Below are positions 8,550 to 16,893 of a stretch of DNA of 64,000 nt, in pieces. Position 1 is the stretch's first letter, and each line of letters opens with the position of its first letter. Position numbers and translations under genes: made by a program. A model generated the notes under the pieces. It saw only the letters and a list, made by a program, of their open reading frames with translations. It had not been told where the DNA came from and did no database searches. The DNA comes from Providencia alcalifaciens (GTDB lineage: Bacteria; Pseudomonadota; Gammaproteobacteria; Enterobacterales; Enterobacteriaceae): positions 1,798,001 through 1,862,000 of the forward strand of contig NZ_CP084296.1 of assembly GCF_020271745.1 (NCBI RefSeq), read 5' to 3'.

Positions 8550-9317
8550 TTAATAAGTAAAATTGAGTGGAAGCTGAAAATGCGCCGTAATACTCGGTGC
8601 ATCGATATTATAAAGTTCTGCCAAGTTAGTAAGCGTTAACATACTTTGGGTTGAGCCTTGCCGTGCTTGCTGTTGTTTATTTAATAAAATCACATGATCG
8701 GCAATAGCGGCGGCATGTTGTGGATGATGGGTGGACATCAACACCGTGATCCCATGCAGCTTGAGCGTTTCGACATGCTGTAATAAGCGAATTTGATTGC
8801 CAAAATCGAGGCTTGCAGCGGGTTCATCCATAATCAATAACTTGGGTTTTTGGACTAAGGCTCTGGCAATTAAAACCAGCTGCTTTTCTCCTCCGCTGAG
8901 GGTGCTATACAAGCGCTCTGCAAGGTGAGCAATGCCAAATTGAGTCAATTGCTCCATGGCACTGGCCTTTTCTTTTTCCCCCGGTACGCTAAACGCACAG
9001 AGATAGGGGGTGAGCCCCATCATCACCATATCGACCACTGAAAACGTAAAGGGCGTATCATGAGCTTGGGGTACGTAAGCAATCACTTTCGCGATATCTC
9101 TGTGCTTCAGCCGGCTGATGGATTGCCCTTGCAAGCATATATCCCCATCAATGGCAGGAAGTAACCCTAATAAGGTTTTCATTAAGGTAGTTTTTCCGCA
9201 CCCATTAGCGCCCAGTAAACAGGTCATTTCACCTTCAGGTAAATGCAGGTTAATACCCTCGATAATGGCTTGGCGGTGGTAGCCAATCGCCACATTATCT
9301 AAAGTTAAAATACTCAT
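8550..9317 (-). CDS. ABC importer ATPase (FecE/BtuD/MolC type)
   Basis: A 255-residue ATP-binding subunit of a type II ABC importer. Walker A is GANGCGKTTLMK (about 36-47), the Q-loop lies in YVPQAHD, the signature is LSGGEKQLVLIARAL, Walker B is LLIMDEPAASLD, and the H-loop histidine is in STHHPQH. It would power substrate passage through the FecCD-like permease encoded upstream, with which its start overlaps by four bases. The closest functional parallel by context is the MolBCA molybdate/tungstate importer of Haemophilus, which is built like B12 and siderophore importers. Confidence 0.85.
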   Translation of the reverse strand: MSILTLDNVAIGYHRQAIIEGINLHLPEGEMTCLLGANGCGKTTLMKTLLGLLPAIDGDICLQGQSISRLKHRDIAKVIAYVPQAHDTPFTFSVVDMVMMGLTPYLCAFSVPGEKEKASAMEQLTQFGIAHLAERLYSTLSGGEKQLVLIARALVQKPKLLIMDEPAASLDFGNQIRLLQHVETLKLHGITVLMSTHHPQHAAAIADHVILLNKQQQARQGSTQSMLTLTNLAELYNIDAPSITAHFQLPLNFTY

Positions 9318-10318
9318 TTAACCCGCCTTGTTTGCAGCAAAATGGCTAAGAAAAAAGGTGCGCCCACGGCAGAGGTTAAGATCCCAAGCGGTAACTCAAT
9401 GGCCGCAATGGTGCGAGCGAGCGTATCGGTGATCAGCAGTAAAATAGCACCGATTGCCATTGCCGCAGGGAGTTGATAGCGGAAGTTAGCACCCACTATC
9501 ATTCGTGTAATATGGGGAACAATCAACCCCACCCAGCCAATAATACCCGCAATCGACACGGTGCTGGCGGTAATCAGTGTTGCGCTAACAATCAAAATGG
9601 TGCGATTGAGTGTGACATTTACGCCTAAACTTTTGGCCTCTTCATCGGATAAACTCAGCAAATTCATGCGCCAACGCAGCATCAATAAAGGGACAAAGCC
9701 CACTACCATGATGGGCAGGACTGACCCTAAATCTTGCTGAGTCATGGAAGACAAACCACCGAGTAGCCAGAACGTGATAGAGGGAAGCTGAGTATATGGG
9801 TCGGCTAAAATTTTCATTAATGAGATGGCGGAGCCGCAAATTGCACTGACGGCAACCCCAACCAGCACAAGGGACAAAATCGGGTCGTGCTGGCGGGCTA
9901 GACGAGCTATCAGATATACCACTGCCACGGTGATAAGGCCACCCACAAAGGCAAACAGTTGGATAGAAACCAGTGATTGTCCGAGAAATATCCCTAAAAC
10001 CGCCCCCACGCCCGCCCCTGCTGAAACCCCTAAAATATCAGGTGAAACGAGAGGGTTACGAAACATGCCTTGATAAGCCGCGCCGGCAATCGCCAGTCCA
10101 CCGCCAATCAAGATGGCGGCTAAGACGCGTGGAAAGCGAATTTGCCAAAATACCGTATTGCTACGAGGATCATCAACGGGCGCTTGAGTAAACAAGCGAT
10201 ATAGCTCTTCCAAGGTTAGTGAGTATTTACCACTGGTTAATGCCATCAGAAAGCAGAGTAGCAAAATAGCCATCAATAAGAATGGCTTAGTTTTGGTGTT
10301 GAGCCAGCTCGCCGTCAT
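9314..10318 (-). CDS. ABC importer permease, FecCD family
   Basis: A 334-residue polytopic protein with roughly nine to ten membrane helices. Family landmarks include FPRVLAAILIGGGLAIAGAA near residue 65, the NPLVSPDILGVSAGAG segment, and GIIGWVGLIVPHITRMIVG near the coupling region. It forms the homodimeric channel of a vitamin B12/siderophore/molybdate-type importer in the inner membrane. Start and stop overlap the neighbouring genes by four bases each, so binding protein, permease and ATPase are made as a coupled set. Substrate is inferred from ModD and the ModE-like boxes. Confidence 0.87.
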   Translation of the reverse strand: MTASWLNTKTKPFLLMAILLLCFLMALTSGKYSLTLEELYRLFTQAPVDDPRSNTVFWQIRFPRVLAAILIGGGLAIAGAAYQGMFRNPLVSPDILGVSAGAGVGAVLGIFLGQSLVSIQLFAFVGGLITVAVVYLIARLARQHDPILSLVLVGVAVSAICGSAISLMKILADPYTQLPSITFWLLGGLSSMTQQDLGSVLPIMVVGFVPLLMLRWRMNLLSLSDEEAKSLGVNVTLNRTILIVSATLITASTVSIAGIIGWVGLIVPHITRMIVGANFRYQLPAAMAIGAILLLITDTLARTIAAIELPLGILTSAVGAPFFLAILLQTRRVK

Positions 10319-11346
10319 GACCTTTCCATTAGTAAGTCGACCTGCTCTTGAGTGAGCGATGAGTGGTAGAACAGCTCAAAAAATTGCCTGAGATCGTGCG
10401 TGATAGTCTCTTCAACCGCTTTATCAAAGTGGCTCTGTAAGCGTCTCATGCCCAGTAAACGGTTGATCCCCGGCGGGCCATCTAACCAACCGAATGGCAT
10501 CCCACTGAATACGAAAAAATTATTCGATGAGACGGCTTTGAGTCCCGCCCATAATGGCGAGCGAGTGATTAATTCAACAGATTCATCATATTGGGTGATG
10601 ATAATATCTGGCTCCCACTGGTACAGCTGTTCCATGGAAACATCGGTCAAACCGTGGAATCCATCGATGCCCACTACATTGCGAAAACCGAGCATTTCGA
10701 TGGCTTCAGTGTGAATGGAGCCTTTTGTGCCGGTTTGTAGCCCTTTAGCACCTCTGGCTAGGTAAAAACTGAGGGGTTTTTGTTGTTGAGTCAGTGCAAA
10801 TTGCTGCGCATTGCTAAGATAGCGTTCTGCGATCATACTCAGTTTTTCAGCTTGCTGATTGACATTCAATAGACGACCAAGTTGACGGAGCTGTTGCGGA
10901 GCATCAATTAGCTTACCGTCCATCAGCAAATATGGGATCCCCGTTTGTTTGGCGACTTTTTCCGCTTGGGAGCGGTAGGTTTCATCGATATTGCCAGTAT
11001 CGAGGATCAAATCAGGATGGTAAGCCAATAATTGTTCAAGGGATAACGTGCTACCTCGTCCCGCAAGACGACCATAAACAGGCAAATTCATCCATTGTGG
11101 CGCAAACAGTTCACTATTCCCTTTTTTCAAGTTAATAGCGGCAAAACCCACCATGTTTTCTGGGGCGAGGGCAAACATCAGCAAGTCTGCGGGCGGACCA
11201 GCCGTGATCACCTTTTGAATGTTACCGTTTGCAGGTAAAGTACCGAATAATGCCTCTGCGACAGGGCTGCGACTAAAAGCAGGTAAACTGTAGAATGCCG
11301 CAAGGACAGTGCAGGATTGGATAAAATGTCTTCTATTCATGCCCAT
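10315..11346 (-). CDS. ABC importer periplasmic substrate-binding protein, Tat-type signal
   Basis: A 343-residue protein of the FecB/BtuF/MolB class: two lobes joined by a long helix, with VITAGPPADLLMFALAPENMVGF at the start and HPDLILDTG in the first lobe. The N-terminus MNRRHFIQS has the RRxFxx pattern of twin-arginine signals, so it may be exported folded. Two starts are possible, ATG at 11346 or at 11340; the second places RRHF at residues 3-6. It is the first gene of the importer operon, and a ModE-box-like palindrome lies directly upstream. Iron-complex binding is the default annotation for this fold; molybdate or tungstate is the better guess here. Confidence 0.82.
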   Translation of the reverse strand: MGMNRRHFIQSCTVLAAFYSLPAFSRSPVAEALFGTLPANGNIQKVITAGPPADLLMFALAPENMVGFAAINLKKGNSELFAPQWMNLPVYGRLAGRGSTLSLEQLLAYHPDLILDTGNIDETYRSQAEKVAKQTGIPYLLMDGKLIDAPQQLRQLGRLLNVNQQAEKLSMIAERYLSNAQQFALTQQQKPLSFYLARGAKGLQTGTKGSIHTEAIEMLGFRNVVGIDGFHGLTDVSMEQLYQWEPDIIITQYDESVELITRSPLWAGLKAVSSNNFFVFSGMPFGWLDGPPGINRLLGMRRLQSHFDKAVEETITHDLRQFFELFYHSSLTQEQVDLLMERS

Positions 11347-11353
11347 AATTAAT

Positions 11354-11381
11354 ATCGTTATACTTATATTTATATAACGAG
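11354..11381 (-). promoter_or_regulatory. ModE-box-like operator of the importer operon
   Basis: Plus-strand ATCGTTATACT, six bases, TATATAACGAG: three mismatches over the 21 defined positions of the ModE consensus with exact six-base spacing. It ends about 8 bases before the first gene, where a bound repressor would block the promoter or start region. A second copy lies before the TonB receptor of the same locus. Confidence 0.75.
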
Positions 11382-11540
11382 AAAATTAGCGAAGTCAGGC
11401 AATAGAGTCAACAGCAAAAATGAGATAGAACTAAAAAGTCGATGTTTCTGTGATTTAAAGCAATATCAAGGATTGATATCCACAGGCAGATCGCAGAACA
11501 TAGCGAAATATAACGGCGTATTATAGATAATCTGGGATAT

Positions 11541-12536
11541 ATGAAGAATAAAAGACCTTCTTTGCAAGATGTAGCCGACCGAGTCGGTATCACGAAAATG
11601 ACTGTAAGCCGTTTTCTGCGTAATCCTGAGCAAGTTTCAGAATCCTTACGCGGGAAAATTGCCAGCGCAGTGGAGGAATTAGGTTATATCCCAAACAAAG
11701 CGCCCGATATTTTGTCGAATGCCACAAGCCATGCTATCGGTGTCCTATTGCCATCATTAACCAACCAAGTTTTTGCGGAAGTGATCCGCGGTATTGAAGC
11801 CGTCACCGACAAACACGGTTATCAAACTATGTTGGCGCACTATGGCTATCGCGCAGAAAAAGAGGAAGAACGCTTAACTTCGTTACTGTCTTATAACATC
11901 GATGGTGTGATCTTAGCGGAACGTACCCATACTGAGCGCACCCTGCGCATGTTAAAAACGGCGGGGATCCCAGTCGTCGAAATTATGGACAGCGTTTCGC
12001 CTTGTTTTGATGCTGCGGTAGGCATTGATAACTTTGAAGCGTCACGCAAAATGACACAGGCGATGATCGACCGAGGCTGTCAAAAAGTGGTCTATTTAGG
12101 AGCCAGGCAGGATGAGCGGACAATCATTCGTTTGGAAGGTTATGAAAAAGCCATGCTCGATGCCAAACTGATTCCGCGTAATTTAATGACTCAAGAGAGC
12201 TCTTCTTATTCTCTTGGCGCGCAATTACTTCAAGAATGCCGCGTAAAATACCCCGATGCAGATGGGCTATTCTGTACCAACGATGACTTAGCTATCGGTG
12301 CTATTTTTGAGTGCCAGCGTTTAGGGATCAATGTTCCCGATGATTTGGCCATTTCTGGCTTTCACGGACATGACGTAGGGCAAGTAATGACGCCAAAACT
12401 CGCCAGTATCTTAACCCCCCGTGACCTAATGGGGCGCAAGGCGGCAGAAGTGCTGCTGGCACGGATGCGCGGTGAGAAATTATTACATAAAAAATTCGAT
12501 GTTGGTTTTAAGTTACTAACTGGTGAAAGTATCTAG
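11541..12536 (+). CDS. gntR: Gluconate operon repressor GntR (LacI family)
   Basis: A 331-residue LacI-family repressor, the same length as E. coli GntR. The helix-turn-helix and hinge are at residues 6-55 (LQDVADRVGITKMTVSRFLR, then LGYIPNKA), followed by the periplasmic-binding-protein-like effector domain. The sequence closely resembles GntR throughout, including the YRAEKEEERLTSLLSYNIDG and NDDLAIGAIFECQRLGI stretches. It would bind the palindromes found just downstream, upstream of gntK, and release them when gluconate is present. A 17-base inverted repeat, ATATCAA-GGA-TTGATAT (11463-11479), precedes the gene and might be part of its own control. Confidence 0.93.
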   Translation: MKNKRPSLQDVADRVGITKMTVSRFLRNPEQVSESLRGKIASAVEELGYIPNKAPDILSNATSHAIGVLLPSLTNQVFAEVIRGIEAVTDKHGYQTMLAHYGYRAEKEEERLTSLLSYNIDGVILAERTHTERTLRMLKTAGIPVVEIMDSVSPCFDAAVGIDNFEASRKMTQAMIDRGCQKVVYLGARQDERTIIRLEGYEKAMLDAKLIPRNLMTQESSSYSLGAQLLQECRVKYPDADGLFCTNDDLAIGAIFECQRLGINVPDDLAISGFHGHDVGQVMTPKLASILTPRDLMGRKAAEVLLARMRGEKLLHKKFDVGFKLLTGESI

Positions 12537-12630
12537 TTAGGTTGCATCGAGTCAGCAAAACATTATTGCGATTACCATCACAGTTCCGTTGTTTTCTTCA
12601 CCTATCTAATTGCTAAATAAATATCGACTA

Positions 12631-12672
12631 GCAATAATGTTACCCGTAACCTGTTACCGGTAACATTATTGC
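12631..12672 (+). promoter_or_regulatory. Tandem GntR operators before gntKU
   Basis: Two GntR-type sites abut: ATGTTACCCGTAAC (12637-12650) and the perfect palindrome TGTTACCGGTAACA (12652-12665). Both lie inside a larger inverted repeat with 13-base arms, GCAATAATGTTAC and GTAACATTATTGC. The spacing would allow two dimers side by side. The region lies about 80 bases before gntK. Confidence 0.85.
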
Positions 12673-12751
12673 CGAGCACCGGAATAACAAACTAAATCAA
12701 ATTTCAAATCTAGAATTAAATAACCTCTTTTCAACACCCGAGGAGTTTCCT

Positions 12752-13294
12752 ATGAGTGATACCCAAAATCAAAACTACACATTTGTCTTAATGGGGGTAT
12801 CGGGTAGCGGCAAATCCGCAGTGGCGAGTGGCGTTGCCCAGCAGTTACAAGCAGCTTTTTTAGACGGGGACTTTTTGCACCCGAAATCCAATATTATGAA
12901 AATGGCATCCGGACATGCGCTGAATGATGATGATCGTCGTCCGTGGTTGGAAGCGCTGAACGGTGCCATTTTTGCAATGCAAAGAACCAATCAAGTTTCT
13001 CTGGTTGTGTGCTCTGCATTGAAAAAGAGCTATCGCGATATTCTTCGTGAAGATAATAAAAATCTCTATTTTATCTATCTGAAAGGCGATGCAGCGGTGA
13101 TTGAAGAGCGCTTAAGAGCCCGTCGTGGTCATTTCTTTAAACCAGAAATGTTGAAATCACAGTTCGATACACTGCAAGAACCCGATACCCAAGAAGCCGA
13201 CGCGTATGCAGTTGATATCCGTCCTGCGCTCAATGAGGTTATCGATAATACCTGTGCAACCATTCGTCAAATCATGACGGGAGATAAAGCATGA
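12752..13294 (+). CDS. gntK: Gluconokinase
   Basis: A 180-residue cytoplasmic kinase that phosphorylates D-gluconate to 6-phosphogluconate using ATP, feeding the Entner-Doudoroff and pentose-phosphate routes. It has a P-loop GVSGSGKSAVA (about 15-25), the DGDFLHPKSNIMKMASGHAL substrate region and a CSALKKSYRD segment typical of GntK. An AGGAG site precedes the ATG. The stop overlaps the permease start by four bases (ATGA), so uptake and phosphorylation are coupled. The GntR operators are just upstream. Confidence 0.95.
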   Translation: MSDTQNQNYTFVLMGVSGSGKSAVASGVAQQLQAAFLDGDFLHPKSNIMKMASGHALNDDDRRPWLEALNGAIFAMQRTNQVSLVVCSALKKSYRDILREDNKNLYFIYLKGDAAVIEERLRARRGHFFKPEMLKSQFDTLQEPDTQEADAYAVDIRPALNEVIDNTCATIRQIMTGDKA

Positions 13295-14649
13295 ACACAC
13301 CAGTGGAAACATTAAGTACCTTAACATTGGTACTGACCGCCGTTGGCTCGGTGGTGTTATTGCTATTTTTAGTGATGTATGCGCGCTTACACGCTTTTGT
13401 GGCATTAATGATTGTCTCGATTGGCGCGGGGCTATTTTCCGGTATGCCAATCCAAGATATTACGGCAACTATGCAAAAAGGGATGGCGGGAACCCTTGGA
13501 TTCCTCGCTATCGTCGTCGCCTTAGGTGCCATGTTCGGTAAAATCCTGCATGAAACGGGCGCTTTGGATCAGGTCGCTCATAAGTTATTAGACCTTTTTG
13601 GTGAAAAACGCGCGCACTATGCTGTTGGTGTCGCGGGTCTCATTTGTGCATTACCGCTGTTTTTTGACGTCGCTATTGTTTTACTCATCGGCGTGGTTTT
13701 TGCGGTAGCAAACCGTACTGGTCACAATGTGGTTCGCTTAGCGATTCCTCTGTTTGCTGGTGTGGCAGCAGCGGCAGCCTTCCTGTTACCGGGGCCAACA
13801 CCAATGCTGGTGGCGTCACAAATGGGTGCAGATTATGGCTGGATGATTTTAATTGGTCTGTGTGCGGCTATTCCAAGCATGATTTTAGCGGGTCCACTGT
13901 TTGGTAGCTTTATCAGTAAGTTTGTTCATATTGATATTCCTGCTGACTACCAAGCGCCACAAAGCTCTAACGGCAAAATGCCAAGCTTTGGCTTCAGTTT
14001 AAGCCTCGTGTTGTTCCCATTATTACTGGTCGGTTTAAAAACCATCGGGACCCACTTTGTGGAAAAAGGCTCGAATGTTGAGCATTGGTTAGAATTTATT
14101 GGTCACCCATTCACCGCATTGTTATTGGCTTGTTTGCTGGCAATCTACGGTTTGGGCTTCCGCTACGGTATGGATAAAGAGCGCGTGATGGCGGTCTGCT
14201 CTGCGGCAATTCAACCAGCGGGTATCATCCTGTTAGTGACGGGTGCAGGTGGTGTATTCAAACAAGTACTGGTGGATTCAGGTGTGGGTCCAGCATTGGG
14301 TGATTCACTGATTGGTGCAGGTTTACCGATTGCGGTAGCGTGTTTCGTCTTAGCGGGGGCAGTGCGTGTTATCCAAGGCTCTGCGACTGTGGCCTGTTTA
14401 ACGACTGTTGGTTTAGTCCTGCCTGTTATCGGTGAGCTAGGTTACTCTGGCGCACAACTGGCAGCATTAGCGATTTGTATCTCTGGTGGTTCATTAATTC
14501 TGAGCCATGTGAATGACTCCGGTTTCTGGCTATTTGGTAAGTTCACGGGTGCAACTGAAGCTCAAACCTTAAAAACGTGGACTATCATGGAAACGATTTT
14601 AGGCACGACGGGTGCGATTGTTGGGATGATTTTCTTTACGTTCCTGTAA
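13291..14649 (+). CDS. gntU: Gluconate permease GntU
   Basis: A 452-residue inner-membrane gluconate:H+ symporter of the GntP family with about 12-14 membrane segments. It is nearly collinear with E. coli GntU, including LTLVLTAVGSVVLLLFLVM at the start, GTLGFLAIVVALGAMFGKIL, and GGVFKQVLVDSGVGPALG. The N-terminus is a few residues longer than in E. coli because the start overlaps the gntK stop. It completes a gntR-gntK-gntU unit; a strong terminator follows 35 bases later. Confidence 0.92.
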   Translation: MNTPVETLSTLTLVLTAVGSVVLLLFLVMYARLHAFVALMIVSIGAGLFSGMPIQDITATMQKGMAGTLGFLAIVVALGAMFGKILHETGALDQVAHKLLDLFGEKRAHYAVGVAGLICALPLFFDVAIVLLIGVVFAVANRTGHNVVRLAIPLFAGVAAAAAFLLPGPTPMLVASQMGADYGWMILIGLCAAIPSMILAGPLFGSFISKFVHIDIPADYQAPQSSNGKMPSFGFSLSLVLFPLLLVGLKTIGTHFVEKGSNVEHWLEFIGHPFTALLLACLLAIYGLGFRYGMDKERVMAVCSAAIQPAGIILLVTGAGGVFKQVLVDSGVGPALGDSLIGAGLPIAVACFVLAGAVRVIQGSATVACLTTVGLVLPVIGELGYSGAQLAALAICISGGSLILSHVNDSGFWLFGKFTGATEAQTLKTWTIMETILGTTGAIVGMIFFTFL

Positions 14650-14683
14650 AACTGATTTCTCTCTATCTCTTCTGTAAAAAACA

Positions 14684-14716
14684 AAAGTCAGCTTACTTAG
14701 GTAGGCTGACTTTTTT
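14684..14716 (+). terminator. Bidirectional terminator between gntU and the GHKL gene
   Basis: AAAGTCAGC pairs with GCTGACTTT around a CTTAC/GTAG-containing loop and is flanked by T and A runs on the two sides, so it can end transcription from both converging genes. Confidence 0.85.
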
Positions 14717-14720
14717 ATTA

Positions 14721-16745
14721 TTAAACAGTAGGTAATCCAAGAGCATCAAAAAATGCGCGATTACGTTCTTTCGCAGATTGAACAAGTTGTTCAAAACCAA
14801 TAACTTCAATATAGGCATGGGAAGGTTCATTGTAGCCAAAATAGCCCATTCCATCGGAAGTCACTCGTAAATTCGCTCGTCGGCATCGGCGGATCATTGA
14901 ATCGGTCAGGTCACAAATAATGTAGCAATAACCAGGAATATTGTTGCTTTGTGGAATAGGGCGCCCGTTGGTTGTTTTGATTCGACCTTCTCGTACCCGC
15001 TCTAGATAACCAAGTGCTTGGTCAATTGGGTTTTTATCTTCACCTTCAGCCATATCATTTCGCATTGGGCGTTTAATCTCAATGACGGTGATGGATGCCA
15101 AAGGGCCGTTTTCTTTATCATTAACGAGAATGGGATTATCAAATAAGCGAAGACTTAAAATGTCGGGTTCTTTAGTGGAGTCGCATTCTGTTATGGGCAT
15201 GGTACTGAGTGGCTTGTCGGATGCTAAATAGTGATGAAAGGCGAGGCGTTCATCAACAAGCCATAAATTACAGTTTTCTGTCGATATCTCTGTTGAGTCT
15301 TTACGCATGGGCATAATTAACTCATGAATAATGGCTTCTTTAGCATATTGTCCATCGGTGAGTTTTTTTATGGAATCTTGCAGTAGGTCAATAATAATTT
15401 TTCGATGGGAAACGTAGTTGGCCAAATCTGATTTTTTTAAATCTCCCGCTTTTTTTAAATATTCAGCAAGGCGTATTTTGTAGGCTTGCGTTTTTTCATT
15501 GTGGAATGGATGCCGAATACTATGTCCTTCCGCAACAATCTGTTGTTCAATTTCATACCATTGAGTATGTAAATGTAGTTCCAATTCTTTATCTGAACGG
15601 TCTGGGTCAAAAATTAATAACGCTTCATCGACATAGTTGATAAGTGGTTTATAACGAGGAGCATGGTTATTAATAAAAGAATCAACACGCTGGCGACCGA
15701 TAGCAATATTATGAATCAACATATCATTTAGATATTTTTTGGTGCATTCATAGACGGCATCTCGGATATCTTTAAATGAAATTTCATTGAGCAAGTGATC
15801 GACGTGATCTGATATCTCAAACGATGTTCTTTCACTGCGCACGCGTTCAGTTAAAAAGTCAGATGAGACATAGCAGGTGTAAATAAACTCACCTTTTTCA
15901 TCGGTAATTTTATTGTACAGACCAGGAATTTTTCCTTGAATAGATTCTTCTTTTACTAAGCGATTCGCTGCACAGAGAGCGAGTTGATGCCTTTTATTCA
16001 CTGACGCTCTAAACTTGATATGAGTCAGTTGAAATAATTGATCGCGAATAGAAATCTCTTCGTTATAAGCACTTTCATGCATGTATTGGTCATACAGTGA
16101 ATCTAAATCGATGGATTGCTCGTTATCTTCAACAATGATTTTAGGAGCACGTTCTTCACGGACAAAATACCAAAGCACATGTTCCAGTAATTGTGTTGCA
16201 ATTTGTTTGCTATCGGAAGGAACTTTGGCGGCGTAGTTTAAGTCGAAGCCAATGAGTTTGACTTCCGTACCTGTGTGGCTTTGTGTGGCCGTATTCAATG
16301 TCAAACTATGCACGCCATGTTTGGTATCAAAGCGAAAATGTCGCTGTTTTAGGGAACTCTTAGGGTCGTGAAAATGGCTTGTAATTTCGACATGGTCAAA
16401 GGTTTTTAACCACATTAATCGGCCAACACCTCGGCAACCTTTATCAATTTTATGGTCTGAGTCGAGGGTTTCAAAAGAAGCAAAATTGATGTCATTAAAG
16501 CCACAGCCATTATCAATAATGCTGAAACTGACGATGCGATTGGGTTTGGTCGGAGTGGCTAAGTCAAGATGCTGTTGAGCTTCTCGATGGATCCGCAAAG
16601 TAATCGTACCTTGTTTGGTATGATCATTTTGTTCTTCAATAGAATGGATTGAATTCACTACAGCTTCAAAGACCGGCATAAGCCCATGATTTTTAGATAG
16701 AGAAGTATTGCGTAATCGTCCTTTCAGATTTGTTTGCAGGCTCAT
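14721..16745 (-). CDS. GHKL ATPase fused to a RecB-like nuclease-type domain, candidate defence protein
   Basis: A 674-residue cytoplasmic protein. The N-terminal quarter is an Hsp90/MutL-type GHKL ATPase: EAVVN (27-31), DNGCGF (78-83) and KGCRGVGRL (102-110). The middle (about 200-520) is unassigned and helical. The C-terminal part carries an acid and ExK pattern (Asp528; Glu556-Ile-Lys558 in VIEIKRP), then Gln576-x3-Tyr580, which resembles PD-(D/E)xK nucleases of the RecB/Cas4 type. No partner gene is present; it stands alone between gluconate genes and the peptidoglycan-acetylation operon. A one-gene anti-phage or DNA-repair role is plausible but inferred. The ATPase assignment is firm, the nuclease assignment moderate. 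Confidence 0.72.
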   Translation of the reverse strand: MSLQTNLKGRLRNTSLSKNHGLMPVFEAVVNSIHSIEEQNDHTKQGTITLRIHREAQQHLDLATPTKPNRIVSFSIIDNGCGFNDINFASFETLDSDHKIDKGCRGVGRLMWLKTFDHVEITSHFHDPKSSLKQRHFRFDTKHGVHSLTLNTATQSHTGTEVKLIGFDLNYAAKVPSDSKQIATQLLEHVLWYFVREERAPKIIVEDNEQSIDLDSLYDQYMHESAYNEEISIRDQLFQLTHIKFRASVNKRHQLALCAANRLVKEESIQGKIPGLYNKITDEKGEFIYTCYVSSDFLTERVRSERTSFEISDHVDHLLNEISFKDIRDAVYECTKKYLNDMLIHNIAIGRQRVDSFINNHAPRYKPLINYVDEALLIFDPDRSDKELELHLHTQWYEIEQQIVAEGHSIRHPFHNEKTQAYKIRLAEYLKKAGDLKKSDLANYVSHRKIIIDLLQDSIKKLTDGQYAKEAIIHELIMPMRKDSTEISTENCNLWLVDERLAFHHYLASDKPLSTMPITECDSTKEPDILSLRLFDNPILVNDKENGPLASITVIEIKRPMRNDMAEGEDKNPIDQALGYLERVREGRIKTTNGRPIPQSNNIPGYCYIICDLTDSMIRRCRRANLRVTSDGMGYFGYNEPSHAYIEVIGFEQLVQSAKERNRAFFDALGLPTV

Positions 16746-16823
16746 TTTTTATCCCGTTATGACTATTAGCGATTTAACCATAATTGGTGTAACTAAAGAG
16801 AAACGGGGTAATACTAGAATAGA

Positions 16824-16850
16824 AAAAAATCAGCTGCCAGAGCAGCTGAT
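16824..16850 (-). terminator. Terminator of the patA-patB-ape1-like operon
   Basis: On the minus strand ATCAGCTGC-TCTG-GCAGCTGAT is followed by seven T residues: a nine-base-pair stem with a four-base loop. It lies about 45 bases beyond the last operon stop and before the GHKL gene, separating the two units. Confidence 0.9.
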
Positions 16851-16893
16851 GGGATAGGTCATATATCCAAGATTTTAGGACAAACTACAAAGT

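Noticed and set aside
4706-11346. Default annotation as an iron-siderophore or cobalamin uptake system
   Set aside because: The transporter folds allow it, but ModD in the operon and two ModE-box matches with exact spacing point to molybdenum or tungsten. No Fur-like site was evident at either promoter.
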